In this document: positions 1-11,427 of the stretch, piece after piece | Layout: every line of letters begins with the position of its first letter | Numbering within the stretch: position 1 is the first letter of the stretch | Assembly (NCBI GenBank): GCA_001632435.1 | Contig: KV423914.1 | Location: 259,776 to 323,775, forward strand | Length of the DNA stretch: 64,000 bases | DNA from: Calocera cornea HHB12733 | Taxonomy: Eukaryota > Basidiomycota > Dacrymycetes > Dacrymycetales > Dacrymycetaceae | Reading direction: 5' to 3' | The notes under the pieces: generated by a model | Database searches by the model: none | The model's input: only the letters and a program-made list of their open reading frames with translations | What the model was told of the DNA's origin: nothing | Program-made: the position numbers and the translations under genes

Positions 1-1029
1 TCTCTTCTGTTTCCAGCGCTGACGGATCGATGGACGATGCCGAAATGAAGAACTCGTGCTGGTTCACGTATATTTGTATGCAGGAGTTGCCGCCATTGAA
101 GTCGAGCAGAATTTGGGCGCAGTGCTGCCCTCATGCATCAGCCAAGAAGATAACAATCAATGCCGGCTACTCACGGCCATCATCTTCGGCTCCCCCTTTC
201 GGTACGACCTGTCGAACAGTCGGAGGATGTCCTTCTCGAACTTCTCGCAATATCGCTCGATGTTTTCGCGTGTCTACCCCTCGTCAGCGATGATTCTCGT
301 TAGAATCTAGGAGACCCGAACCTTCTCAGCACCTGACACGTCCACCTCCTTCGCCAGCGCGCTCAGTCTGCGACATATGATCGCAACCTTCTCTCTCCCC
401 TCCCTCTCCCTCCCACGCTCCTTCCTCAGCGCCTCAAGCTTCGTCACATCCCCCTTGGCAAACTGATTATAATAGTCAATCAGATCATACGCCGCCTGCG
501 CGCGCTGTCTCGACTGATGGATCGACTCCAACTGTTCTCCGATGCGGATCGCCGTCCTCCCCACCTCGCCAATCTTCGTCTCCATCGACGAGAAGGACTT
601 GCCGACGGACTCGAACCCCGAGTTGAGCTCCGACATACGTTTGGAGTAGTCTCGCTCTGCGTCCCGCACGCTCGACTCCATGCCCTCAGTGTGCTTCTGT
701 AGGTCCCGCCGGATCGCGAGCAGCTTGTCGACGGCGCCTTCAAAGTTGCGGATGAAAGGCTTGGGGTCGAACGCTATGCATAGTTAGAATGCAGCTAAGC
801 GTGGAGCGTGGTGACACTTACGCCCAGCCGCATCGTCTTTAGATTGAGCAATCAAGCGTTCACTGAGTGATGATACAAATTCTTTGACGTCAAAACGGTC
901 CTACACGCGAATAAGTACAGGCCAATAGGTACAGGACCGAAGGCAGCTCACCTCAAACGTCTTGAGCTGCAGCAGCTCATCGACGGCCGTGTCCGTCGTG
1001 AACAGCGATACAGGTCGATTCTGCGCCAT
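1..1029 (-). CDS. SEC10: Exocyst complex subunit Sec10 (EXOC5), 5' part only
   Basis: Sec10 is a core subunit of the exocyst, which tethers secretory vesicles to the plasma membrane. The gene starts at 1029 (MAQNRPVSLFTTD) and runs off the left edge, so only the N-terminal part is present. Spliced exons read TFE..FDVKEFVSSLSERLI, then a coiled-coil-rich stretch with RIGEQLESIHQSRQRAQAAY and LIDYYNQFAKGD, then ENIERYCEKFEKDILRLFD and RKGEPKMMA, and finally ILLDFNGGNSCIQIYVNQ. This order and wording is typical of fungal Sec10. Introns lie near 780-820, 902-950, 250-310 and 135-175. The donor at about 325 is GTTCGG, slightly unusual. Family assignment is from recognition of these conserved blocks and is very likely right. 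Confidence 0.93.
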
Positions 1030-1313
1030 TGTGACCTCTCATCTGCTCCCCAACCAAGGTTCTGTAGCAATATCGTGAGAAGGTGACGCTGTAGGTGGGT
1101 ATATGCGTAAATGAAGATGCTCGTGTGGATGCAAGAAGTGAGAGTGCGGAACGCGGTGTGGCCTGTCTCCCTGTTGCGACGTGATGTCAGGGACAGCCCG
1201 GCCGGCGCCTTCTCTTTCACGTGGCAAACTAATTCAGGCTCGCACCTTCTCGGTTGCCAAAAGAAGCACACGTCTCTGCGTCTCTCTTTCCGACATCTGG
1301 GCCGCTGCTATTG

Positions 1314-2194
1314 ATGGCGGTGATCGCGAACGGACTGCCCGTGGCTGCCCTCGCTGAGCCGGGGCATTTCCTGCTGGTCAACGACCGCATCGCCTCTCCA
1401 GGCCAATTCATCTTGCACCATATCCTCGCCGGAGCCCTGAAGGACGTGAGTGCCACATGTGTCCTCGTCTCCTTCCTGGAGCCTTTGGACCATTGGAAAT
1501 CTATACAAAACAAGATGGTACGTAACCAACCCTTTGGTAGAAGACCCATCCTGAAGCACCAGTGTAGGGAGTAGCCCTACCCACCTACGCCTCCCGCAAG
1601 TCCTTCATATTCGTCGACGCCTTCTCGCAAATCACGATGCCTCCTACCTCACCACGCTCTCAAGATTCTCTCGTTGTCCCCCCAATAGACCCCGATTCCC
1701 CTGTTCCGCTCCGCCCGCTATTCGATACCATTATGGGCGCGGTGCGGTCCGCCGATCCCGAGCTGCCCAAGCTGGTCCTGTTTGACGAGGTGTCCCTGCT
1801 CGAATGGCTTGTACCGAACCAGGTCGAGGTGACGAGGTTTTGGAGGGCGGTACTCGCGTTGAAAGAGAAGGTGCGAAAATATGCTTCGGACATAGATCAT
1901 CGAATGACATCAAGCCAGCTGGGATTCGGGTTGGTCGTCCTCCAGAGCCTGGACGCCTCACAAAGCGCTATGGTCGACCTCCTCGTCAGCTCGTCCACAA
2001 TGCATCTCGAGATCTCCGCACTCGCAAGCGGACGCAGTAGTGCGGTCACAGGCGAGATCGCACTGCAACGTGGTCCGCTCTCCCTGCCGGATGACGCCAG
2101 CTACAAGGCTGCTCGCAAGCAGGCACTGCAGTACCGTCTGACCGAGAGCGGTGCAGTCTGGATCGAGCGCGGGACCGGAGGAGGGATGCTATGA
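1314..2194 (+). CDS. ELP6: Elongator complex protein 6-like (RecA-fold)
   Basis: Elp6 forms a RecA-like hexamer with Elp4 and Elp5 in Elongator, which modifies wobble uridines of tRNA. The ATG at 1314 opens MAVIANGLPVAA; GQFILHHILAGALKD and ATCVLVSFLEPLDHWKSIQ follow, resembling the beta-strand and helix order of the ELP6 core. One intron (about 1519-1574) joins to ALPTYASRKSFIFVDAFSQ. The rest (LPKLVLFDEVSLLEWLV, then a long C-terminal part) is in one exon to 2194. No Walker A is seen, as expected for ELP6. The 5' end lies 285 bp from SEC10, so the two diverge from a shared promoter. ELP5 or another RecA-like subunit is the main alternative. Confidence 0.7.
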
Positions 2195-2286
2195 GGGCGA
2201 CACTTTATTGTTACAACACTCCTTGCAGGATCTACAAAACAGATTGGACGTCATACATCCCACGCAGGTTCGTTCTTCCCTTCTCT

Positions 2287-2775
2287 CTACGCAACTAGCG
2301 TCTCAACGATCCCGATAGCCTTCTTGAACAGCTCCTTCTGCTCGTCCGTCGCCTGAACCTCGCTGTACCCTCCGCCACAGCCCTGCGGCCCCCCGTTCCT
2401 CCACTGCAGATCGTTGCTCCCAAAGAAGATGGAGGTGTCTAAGCCATAGATATCCTGGCTCCCCGTGGGCTGCTCCACAGGCAGCTGCTTGAGGATCGCC
2501 TCGAGCTCGTCAATCTTGCTCTGGGCGGACGACTTCTGCACCTCTTTCGGCGCGAGCGGCTCGGAGAGAGAGGGTGTGCCGTCCTCCCGCGTCTGCGACT
2601 GGATCAGTACGATCGACGGGTTGTCGGACGAGGCCGTGAGCGTGTAGACGGCGGACGGCGTGGGCGGGGCGAAGCCGCCGGTGATGCCTGTTATCTGTCT
2701 CAGCAGGCGCCCTCTTTACGGGCAACCGCATGACTCACCCTTCTGGAGGACGACGAAGAATTCGGACGGGGCCAT
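2287..2775 (-). CDS. Small conserved fungal protein of unknown function
   Basis: Two exons: 2739-2775 encodes MAPSEFFVVLQK and 2287-2687 the remainder, separated by a 51-nt GTGAGT...CAG intron (2688-2738). The protein has about 145 residues. It opens with a short hydrophobic strand (FFVVLQKGITGGFAPPTP), has a charged helical stretch (QSKIDELEAILKQLPVE), and ends in a Gly/Gln-rich segment (GPQGCGGGYSEVQ) followed by a helix (EQKELFKKAIGIVETLVA). No signal peptide or membrane segment is visible. I do not recognise the family. The clean splice and continuous frame support a real gene. It is convergent with ELP6, 92 bp away. Confidence 0.7.
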
Positions 2776-3075
2776 GATAGCACGGTCTAGGGGTATTTCT
2801 GGTGCGGGGACTGTAAAGCAGCAGACGATAGCAAATGTGCGCGCGATGGTCGTCTGCGTCCTTATGTACACTCGGAGTTGGTCAGGGACGCTAGGTGTCG
2901 TCATCAATGGCCGGAGGCAAACGAGGATAGGGGGCCGGCCCTTCACGTTCCCCGGAGAGGATCCGCTGCCCGCTTTGGTAGTGCTGCAATGTTGGAGGCG
3001 CCCATCCGGAACAGGAAGGCGAGCAACACAACATGGTATTAAGTCTGCTGTGTATGATATACAGAAACACCTGTA

Positions 3076-5880
3076 CTACTCCTCCTCCTCCTCTTCATCC
3101 TCGTCTGTGTCCGACTCCAGGTTCAGTGTCGGCATCGGCTCGTCATCGTCATCCTCCACAGGAAACGTCGCAGTCCAGGTGGAAGTAGTGGAGATTGTCT
3201 CCTTTTGTTTGCCTTTGTCCACCGTGGTGGTCATCGTCACTTGCTCTTCTTCACGGACGCGGAAGCTCTCTTGACCTGCAATTACCGGGACATCCATCTG
3301 AGGCGCGATCATCGACGCTGTTGCTGCTGGGACCGCAGCTGGCGGCGGTGCAGCCGCAACCTGCGGTGATCTGGAAGCGGCCCTGGAGTGCGTACCGTAA
3401 GAGGCAGGGGGTGCAATAGAATGCGGTTCTGGAACATCCACCTCCATCGCCTCTGCTCTCGCCGATCCCGCAGGACCATAAGCTGGTTCGGGTGGCGGCC
3501 GCATCTCAGTCGACTGCATGAACAGCGGCTGACTCGGCCCCGGCTCTGCAGAGGCGTTGGGCGACATCTGCTGGGGCAGCACCACGGGCCCACTTTCGGC
3601 CATGTCAGGCGGCGGCTTGCTCGACGAGCGGATGGTGGGTGGGAGAGGGGAGGACGGTCTGATGGACAGGTCGATTCCCAGCGTGGAGGCGAGGGCGCGC
3701 TCTTCGTCGCCGTCGGGGATTTGGAGGCCGAGAATCTCGATGACGGGTATGTTCCGGAGCAGCGGCGGGAGACGGGGGTGGAACATTCGTTCGAGACGTT
3801 CAGTGACGCCGCGAGAAGCGTGAAGGGCCTGTACACTCTCAGTTCACCTTCGGATCTGGCAAAAGAGTGCTTACAGCTTCACTCCTTACGGAGTTCCCAG
3901 CCAATCCCACCGCGATCCCACCAGCCCCACCGTGCTCAAGCCACTCGACCTCCAAAGCGGACCAAACCGCCTTCCACACCTCTGCTTTATCATGCTCCGA
4001 TATTCGTAGCTCGTCCAGGTGTAGCAGGATGTTCACCAGGTGGCGGAGACTGAGTGTCCGGAAAGAGGCCGGGGTTCGAGGGTTCTTCAAGACTAAAGCG
4101 ACGACTATGAACCATGGTTAATGCATGACACCTATCATCCGGTGGGCGTGAGCTTACTTTGGCAGATAACTGTCGTCTGTTGCACATCAATCGTATCCTC
4201 CTGCTTCCGGAACACCTCATCGCCTTCATACCCCCCGCGACCGCGCTTCTTGCTGGTCTTCCTCGCTTCTCCTTTTTCACCCGCGGTGCCGGAAGGAAGG
4301 GTCAAGTTGAGAAGTGGCAGAAGCATTTTCAGAAGGTCAGTCGCTTGTCTCTCTGTCGGGACCAGGCAGGCAGCGAGGACAGTGTGGATGCAGCACAGGA
4401 ATGTGACACGAGATTGCCTGGATTCTTTGATCAGCACACATAGCAAAGTGGAGACTGAAACACCTCACTGCTGTTGTGTATGCTCCGCCTGCCTTAGTAG
4501 TAGATACAGCAGACGCGAGCCATAAGGGGACACATGCAGTTGTGTTCTGTTACAAGTCAGCGGAAATTCTCAGTCCAGCAGCCGCGTGCTCACATTCTCG
4601 CAGTCACACAAAGCACCTCGCCCCCCATTCTCCAGATCTCCAGTAAAGCCGCCAGCTCCGCAACCCTCTGGGCCGAATCAAAGGGCTCCTTCCCCTCGTC
4701 GTCCCTGAGCTGGAGCATCATTGTGCACAACTGGATGATCGCGCCAATAGGCACGGATACGGGGCGGGAAGCAGGGAACCGGAAGAGCGCCTCTACGACG
4801 GAGGCCATGCAGCGAAGCCGGTCCAGGGCAATGGGGATGGTATCGAGCGGGTCTTCAGGAAATGGTGGGAATGAGAAAACTTCCACATGGTCTAATAGTG
4901 GAGTTTGAGCTGTCCGAATGTTAGGACCACGAAAACTTTAGGACATGGGGGACTGACCTGGAGGCTGGCTCGTTGCCCTCAGCACTTTCACGCAGTCTGC
5001 TGCAGCTCTCAGGGCACCTAGCATATTCTTATTCCATCTATCGGCCGCGCCGACCTTGCCTCCCGTCACGCTGACCATCGCAAAAAGGGTTGCAGTGGCT
5101 TGGCGCAGGGCAGCCGGTGATGGCGTTGGACTCGCTCCCTTCAAATTCTCTAGACAAAGCTTATTAAGAGAGCTTTGTAAGCTTCGGTGTGCGTTTGGGT
5201 ATAGATAGAGCATGTGAGAGAGCGTGCGCAAGCAAAGCACCTTCAGCTCGAGAGGAGCCTTGGGGCCGTCGCAGAGGGCTATGAGCGCCAGGCTGAACTT
5301 CGGGACATTGGGTGTGCACACTTGTCGTGCAAATTCGGGCATGTCAGTTGCTCTTGAAAATATGATGTCGAGGAGTAACACAGCAGCTGATTGCGTTGGG
5401 ACAGAGTCGGACTTCTGAACTGTTATATGAGCACTTGGACAGTCGTGTTGTCCACAAGGAACGCACCTGAAGAACTGGCAGCACGTTCCCGACCCATCCC
5501 GCAGCCGCGTCCACCATCACATCCTTACTGCACTCCGCCGTCCTAGCAGCCAGACATATTCCAGCCCATTTTCCGACTCTGTTCTTGGACGCAATGAGCG
5601 AGTTGACGCGGGCGATCCATTTTGTGAGGTGAGGAGACGGGTGGAAGGCTTGCGGTGTCAACGTTGCGAGCGTGCTCGGCAGGTACGTAGCAGCCGCATC
5701 GTCTGTCGCAATGTAGTGCTGCAACAGCGCAGCGAGGGGGTGTGGAGACGCCAACTTGACGTTGCCTGAAGGCTGCAGGCGGGATGGCGTAGAAGAGCAA
5801 AAGGCAGCCCGAAAAGGAATCTCCAAAATCTCGTGAAATGTTGTCAGGGTTCGACCGCTTTCATTCGTGAGGCGACCCAT
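3076..5880 (-). CDS. RIX1: Pre-rRNA-processing protein RIX1 (PELP1 family)
   Basis: Rix1 works with Ipi1 and Ipi3 in 60S subunit maturation and ITS2 processing in the nucleus. The first exon contains HPLAALLQHYIATDDAA, LPSTLATLTPQAFHPSPHL and KWAGICLAARTAE, the N-terminal RIX1 blocks. Later exons give helical repeats (PLELKVLCLRTLSHMLYLYP; SRLLYLLLRQAEHTQQQQ), a basic patch (SKKRGRGGYEGDEVF), and a proline-rich tail ending in an acidic run of Asp and Glu. At about 4423-4474 a 52-nt GTGAGG...CCAG intron joins HTQQQ to SRVTFLCCIHTVLA in frame. The start is taken at 5880; an in-frame ATG at 5919 would overlap the neighbouring gene. The gene is head-to-head with the UBAC2/DSC2 gene. Confidence 0.85.
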
Positions 5881-5904
5881 CAGCTGCCTGCATGACCGCC
5901 GGTC

Positions 5905-7058
5905 ATGTCGTTCCACCATGCGCCGGTCACAAAAGGTGCGTTGTTTGCATCTATTACATCAATGTAGGCTGATTGAAGACAAGGTATTATGGTGGTGTGC
6001 GGCCTAGCGTCGCTAGCAGCGGCGCTGTTCGACATCAAGTACTACATGCACCTGCAGCTCATCCCCCATCTATGGCGAGATCATCAATATTGGCGGCTGC
6101 TCATATACCCATTAGCATTCGCTAACTCAAGTGACCTGCTCATTGCAGAATCGTCGCTATTTCTCATCGGAACGAATATTGAGCGGACGTTTGGTAGCGA
6201 GAAGTTCGCGGTGCGTCTTCCATTTCTGGTCACACGATTGCCTATTGAATAGTACACAGTCCTTCGCTTTTGTCACCACCGTGCTCTCCACACTGCTCTC
6301 CTTCCTCTCCCTAGCCCTCTTCCACAACATCGGACTCAACTCGATCCCCTCCGGTCCGTACGCCCTCATCTTCAGCATCCTATACCAGCACTACCGCATC
6401 GTCCCCTCCATATACCACTTCCGCATCTTCGGCGTCTCCTTCTCCAACAAGATATTCCACTACATCCTCCCGCTGCAGCTGTTCGTAGGCCAGGCACCCG
6501 GGAGTGCAGTCGCGGGCGCGATTGGACTGTTGAGCGGCCAGCTGTATAGGACGGACATACTGGGGCTCAAGTCGTATCGCCTCTCCCCTAGGATCGTCAG
6601 GTTCAGCTCCCGATTCCTCCTTCCTCTGCTCGGGTCTATGCGCCCACCAAGGCGCGGTGCATCGATTGGAGATGAGCCACCAGCTCGCCGTACGATGTCC
6701 ACGGCGGCTTCTGTCGCTGCTGGGCTAGGGATCCCGACAGCATTACGTCCACCGGCAATGCAAGCCAACACCACCCAAACAGCTGGAAGGCAAACACCTG
6801 ACGCGCAGCCAACGACATTGCGCAGCATAGTACAGGAACTGAGGGGGCAGGGGACGCCACTAGGACTGAGGGCACCGTCAGAAGCGGAGATCACCCAGGT
6901 GGCGAGCATGTTCCCGGATGTACGAAGAGAGGATGTGATTGGGGCGTTGCAGCGGAGGTCAGCTTTTCCAATTCACAAGATCCGAAATGGGATCTGACAG
7001 TATGTGCAGCGACACGACAGAGAGAGCGGTTGAGATTCTGCTATCGACGCAGACATAG
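5905..7058 (+). CDS. UBAC2/Dsc2-like rhomboid pseudoprotease with C-terminal UBA domain
   Basis: Members of this family sit in ER or Golgi membranes and act in ubiquitin-ligase complexes (Dsc2 of the fission yeast Dsc E3 ligase; human UBAC2). Exon 1 (5905-5935) encodes MSFHHAPVTK and splices to GIMVVCGLASLAAALFD. About five membrane segments follow, including QYWRLLIYPLAFANSSDLL, VTTVLSTLLSFLSLALF and LPLQLFVGQAPGSAVAGAIG. The rhomboid-like GxSx site is replaced by SGPYALIF, so it is probably not a protease. A linker leads to a UBA domain (EAEITQVASMFPDVRREDVI) completed by a last exon SDTTERAVEILLSTQT. The 5' ends of this gene and RIX1 are only 24 bp apart. DSC2 versus UBAC2 naming is inference. 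Confidence 0.8.
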
Positions 7059-7121
7059 CCTAGCTATTCATGGAATAAAAGGCAGTCACAGACTCATTTT
7101 GTACGGGGGCGAGAAGTTGGT

Positions 7122-9068
7122 TCACTCCTCTTCGATCACATCGATCTCGACCTCTTCGTCCTCCTCGCCGTCCTCACCCGTGAGCGCGCTGTCGGGCACA
7201 GCATAGAGGCGGATGACAGGCTGTTCGACCCATCAGTGTCAACGTACAGGTCCAGGATCTGAACGTGGAACGCACCTTGTTAGGGTCCTTAACGAGGATG
7301 TACTTGCCCTCGGGCTGCTTCAGGCACAAGTCCGTGATGGTCCTGACGATGCCCCAGCCGTTGGCCATGGACATGTTGAGCTGGGCCGCAAAGTCGGTGG
7401 GCCTCATCGTCGCCGTGCCGAGGATGACATGGCGCGAGTTGTCGCGCGGGGAGGCACGGGAGATAAAACTGGTAGCGTCAGCATACAGGATGGGTGAGGA
7501 GTCAGCACCCATGTGCTTACCCGATCTTCATTGACTCCGCACCGGCGAGGATAGCCTGCACGGTCCAGCGGGAGAGCTTGAAGCTGTTGTTTTTCATCTC
7601 GGTAGCCATGACGGCACCGCGCTGGCTGTCCAGCTTGGTCCTCCAGTCCGGAGCCCCACCAGCACCCTGCGCGCGCGAGTCAAACTCAAACAGCGTCTTG
7701 ATGCTGACCAAGTCGTTCTTGTTGCTCTGCTGGCTGGGGATGAACGCGTCCACCTCCGTGCGTAGGCAGAGCTTGACATCCTCCTCCTCGTTGACGGACA
7801 TGTCGAACGTGCGGTAGCGGTACCCGCAGCTGGCGAGCGGGTCCGTCTCCTCCGGCCCGTAGAACGGGTTCGGGTGGTCGAACTCGAGCTGCTGCTCCTC
7901 CTTGACGACCTGGAAGGAGAAGTTGTGGTTCACGTACGTCGCCTCGAGCGCCAGGTCCGCAGGGTTGTTGATGTCGTCCTTGCTCTCCTTCTCCATGGGC
8001 GGGTCGGCAGCGTTCTCGTTCACGCTGATCGTGTCGAACCCACCTCCGTCGCGCTTGTCGAAGAAGAGCTTGTTGCCCTCGCGGTTGACGATCAGGTCCC
8101 AGGGGTACACGGAGCGCGAGGCGCACATCAGCAGGGAGATGATCGCGTCCGTCGCGAACACCGTCGCGGCGTCCTTGGACGCGTACTCCTGGATGACGGG
8201 ATCGTCCGAAGTCGTGGAGTAGTACCGGATCTTGTTGCCGATCTGGAGCGGGCGCTCCGACTTGGTGGTGACACGGTCGTACAGGCGGTCATAAGCGTGC
8301 AGCTTGCCGTACGTGTCGCTGCATTGCGCGTCAGCTATGCATGCATCAAATGTCCGAAGAAACTCACAGAGTAGCAGACTGATCCACGTCCAGCCTGAGC
8401 TTCCCCAGCCTCGCATAGTCCATCTCCTCGAGCAAGTTCCACGTAGGCCCAATTGGGATCGAGCTCTCCCTAGACCGACCGGGCTTCTCCCAGTCCCTCC
8501 ATCCCCTCCTCCCGAGGCGCATGCCGCCACGGCCAATATAGTCTCTCGCGCCTCCCCTGCCGCCCGCGTACCCACCGCGCTGCGCTCCGCCGCGGCCAGG
8601 AGGCCCGCCCCGCTGCCCAGGCTGGTTCCTGTTCGCACCACCGCGCCCACCCCTGAACCCTCCCGGGCCACCGCGCTTGGGAGGCGCACCCTTGTTGTCC
8701 ACGAGGGAGAAGGACGCGTCGTCCTCCGCGTGCGTGTAGGAAAAGGCGCTGGGCCCGCCTGCCCCGTACGCCGCTGGACCTTCGCGGTAGCGCCGGTTCT
8801 GGCGTCCTCCGGCGGCGGCACCACCGTCCCGAGTGTTACCGCGCGCTTCGATCTCGTTCCAGTCGGCGAACCGTCCGATCTTGTCAGACTTTGAGTAGGG
8901 GGCATACGGGATGCTGGTGAGAATATCATCAGCCAGTGCCCGTTTTACGGTCAAATTGCGGGCTCACTCCTTGTACTGAGTGGGGATCGCAGACGTCGAC
9001 GGACCCCAGGAGCCGTCGGGGTTGTCCTGCATAGTGGGCAGCACGAACGAGGGAGCGTCAGCAGCCAT
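7122..9068 (-). CDS. Eukaryotic translation initiation factor 3 subunit D
   Basis: eIF3d is a peripheral eIF3 subunit that contacts mRNA caps in specialised initiation. The start at 9068 reads MAADAPSFVLPTMQDNPDG; then IPYAPYSKSDKIGRFADWNE, an RGG/GRG-rich stretch (8520-8680), and the conserved core: GPTWNLLEEMDYARLGKL, YGKLHAYDRLYDRVTTKSE, ATDAIISLLMCASRSVYPWD and NHNFSFQVVKEEQ. The C-terminus ends in an acidic tail (EVEIDVIEEE). Introns lie near 8911-8967, 8321-8366, 7470-7520 and 7215-7275. The length and block order match fungal eIF3d. A probable transposon starts 106 bp upstream of the ATG. Confidence 0.93.
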
Positions 9069-9173
9069 TTTCAGTGCAGACTTTTGGAGATGATCGTTCG
9101 TTATCGTCTTGAACAAACCACCAAACGCCTTGAGGGCAATTTTGTATTGTGGCGATGCAGAAGCATTCCCCGC

Positions 9174-9881
9174 CCAAAAGTGGGGCTGGGAGGAATTGCT
9201 GCATCAGGGTCCATGCAGCTGCATGCAGCTGCGTCGAGTCCCGCAGCCGTTTCATGGTTTCTTACAATGACACCAAATATAGTTATGCCACATCCTGAGA
9301 AATAGTCTGAGTATGCCAACCCCCAAGCTTACTGCCTAATACCCTAAAGAAAAGAACACTTTTGCCTTGGCAGTGCTAAGATTTTCTCAGTACAGCCCAG
9401 AATTGTGAGTGAAAGTGACTTGTTCTGCCAGTACAACCAGTAATATCAGCCAGAACTGGGATTTATTTGGATATGTGCTGTATTGTGCTCTGTTTACATA
9501 TTTTATCATCAAAGAGTGTGTCTTTTAGAGAGCCAATAGCAAGATGATGAAGGTGCAAGCCAATGAGTGGGACTAGGACCCCGGAAGTAGGGGGATGCAG
9601 CTGGATGCAGCTGCATCCAAATGCATCGAAGCTGCATTGACGCAGCTGCACGTACAGCCACTAAGAATTGGTGAGCACAACTTAAAGCCTCCCTGCAGAT
9701 TGCAATATTGCATGATTCACTGTTTCATACAGAGAGAACCTATCCCTGACAGTCCCATCTTGAATATTATTTATTGCAGCAATAGTGAACAATGAAGTGT
9801 TAGGGGGTGTAACATGGGCATGCAGTTTGACGCAGCTGCGTGCAGCTCGGATGCAGCAAAATATCCCTACCCCCAAAAGTG
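9174..9881. mobile_element. Probable non-autonomous DNA transposon (MITE-like) in a divergent promoter
   Basis: The flanks share an identical 10-bp direct repeat, CCCAAAAGTG, at 9173-9182 and 9872-9881, readable as an 8-bp target-site duplication (CCAAAAGT). Inside it, the first 24 bases (GGGGCTGGGAGGAATT then GCTGCATC) match the reverse complement of the last 24 (GGGGTAGGGATATTTT then GCTGCATC) at 18 positions. Both ends carry subterminal palindromic GCAGCTGC/TGCATGCA motifs (9211-9233; 9830-9858), and a third cluster lies at 9595-9650. The 690-bp AT-rich interior has no long reading frame. Eight-bp duplications with short imperfect terminal repeats and subterminal motifs suggest a hAT-type element, but the superfamily is not proven. 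It sits between eIF3d and the IMPACT gene. Confidence 0.6.
9595..9650. repeat. Internal cluster of GCAGCTGC palindromes
   Basis: This stretch has several GATGCAGCTG, GCTGCATCC and GACGCAGCTGC units in both orientations, much like the ends of the surrounding element. It begins just after AGTAGGGGG, which resembles the reverse complement of the 3' end of the element. It may be an internal subterminal repeat or the edge of a second, nested copy. Confidence 0.55.
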
Positions 9882-9952
9882 CGTGGGTCCCTGTCTCCGA
9901 GCCAGCAGCTCTCTCTGCACCGGCTTTCTATACCCTGCTCATTCAACGGTCG

Positions 9953-11427
9953 ATGGAGTCCACAGGCGACGACGGGCAGGACTACGCCGTCGAGCTGCAG
10001 GGATTCATCGCCGAAGTCTCCGTCTCCGAGCCCGAGCGCGCGGACGTCATCGCTGAGCTGGAGGGTACGCCTCGTCCTTCCCTCCGCCGCGGGAGTCGCC
10101 CGACCTCATTGAGGATGTTTGCTAGCTAGCTCTGCAATCGATATATGGCGATGCCGCTATACGCGTGTGGAAGGGAAATGGAAATGGCCCGTTGAGGGCG
10201 TGGTCCCCTGGTGGGCCGATACGATATGAGGTGGTCAGCTCGTATGTCCCGTCGCGGAGGGATGCATCCACGGACTGAGCCACTCGCAGTCTCTCCCCGC
10301 CACACGAAGCGACCACCGTGCGGATCCTCGTCACCCTCCCCGCGTCCTACCCCTCCACCTCCCCACCCCAGCTCCAGCTCCTCTCAAAGTACATCGGCGC
10401 CTTCCCCGTGACCTCCTCCCTCTTCGGCGATGTCCTCCGCACGTACCTCTCGAGCGCGCACGGCGTCGAGTTCCGCCCGGGGGAGGTGGCGGTGTTCGAC
10501 GGGCTGGAGAGCGTCAAGGAGCGTGTTGGGGCGTGGTTTGGCGAGGAGAGGGATCGGGAGCTCGCCATGGAGCTCGCGAGGGAGCATGGGCGGGAGAGGG
10601 AACATCCCCCGGGGAGTGGGAGCTCGACCCCGAAGCCGAAGGAGGCGATTGTGGTGAGCGTGCCTAGGGAGCTGGACGTGCAGGCCGAGCTCCCCGAGGG
10701 GATCGAGCTCATAGTGGCCGAACCGCTTGTGGATCGGAAGAGTGTGTTCGTGGGCAGGGCATGTAGGATCACGCATCCTTCGCAAGTGAGCGCAAACGAC
10801 TCACAGACCAATTGTGTGACTGACCAGGCTCAGGTACCTCCGGTAATAGCCTACCTCATGTCCGATCGACGAATATCGAGAGTCAGTCCCCATTTGGATT
10901 GCTATATGCTCTAAGCTGACATCCTTTGAAGGCAGCACATCCTGTCATACACGCTTGGCGATGTCAGGTCGGGAATGTGCTGCATCAAGGTGAGCCCAGT
11001 ATTGTCTGTTCCTGTTCAATGAAGTTGGCTGAAATGGCGTGGAGATAACGATGATGATGGGGAGAGCGCTGCCGGGGGACGAATAGCACATTTACTGCAG
11101 ATTCTGGTATGTTTCTGCCCTGCGACGAGTATAACTTTTGTGCTGACTTCTTGCTACTAGGACGTGAATAGTACGCACCGTCCATTGCAATGACTGCACC
11201 AGACTGATGGATCGCAGATGTACTCGTCATTGTCACACGATACTTTGGAGGCATATTACTCGGCGCGGACCGTTTCAAAGTAAGGCACCCCCCTCACTCT
11301 CTTCTTATACGTTCCTGAACTTACCCGGCAGCTCATCAACCAAGCAGCACGCGATGCCCTCGAACTAGGGGGATTCCTGGACACAGACGACCACCCGACC
11401 GCCAAGAGCCGGAAGGGCAAGAAATGA
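9953..11427 (+). CDS. YIH1: IMPACT/Yih1 family protein with RWD and IMPACT domains
   Basis: Yih1/IMPACT competes with Gcn2 for Gcn1 through its RWD domain and so dampens the amino-acid starvation response; it acts in the cytosol. Exon 1 starts at 9953 (MESTGDDGQDYAVELQ). The RWD domain runs over three exons: ADVIAELEALQSIYGDAAIR, then, past a GTATGT...CAG intron at about 10240-10290 that removes an apparent in-frame stop, RILVTLPASYPSTSPPQLQL. A linker rich in Arg and Glu leads to the IMPACT domain: LPEGIELIV, KSVFVGRACRITHPSQ, VPPVIAYLMSDRRIS, NDDDGESAAGGRIAHLLQIL and NVLVIVTRYFGGILLGADRF. It ends SRKGKK at 11427. The domain part is duplicated immediately downstream. Confidence 0.88.

Noticed and set aside
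10241..10290. Apparent in-frame stop inside the RWD domain of the first IMPACT gene
   Set aside because: A GTATGT donor and CTCGCAG acceptor bracket it, and splicing restores a continuous RWD domain.
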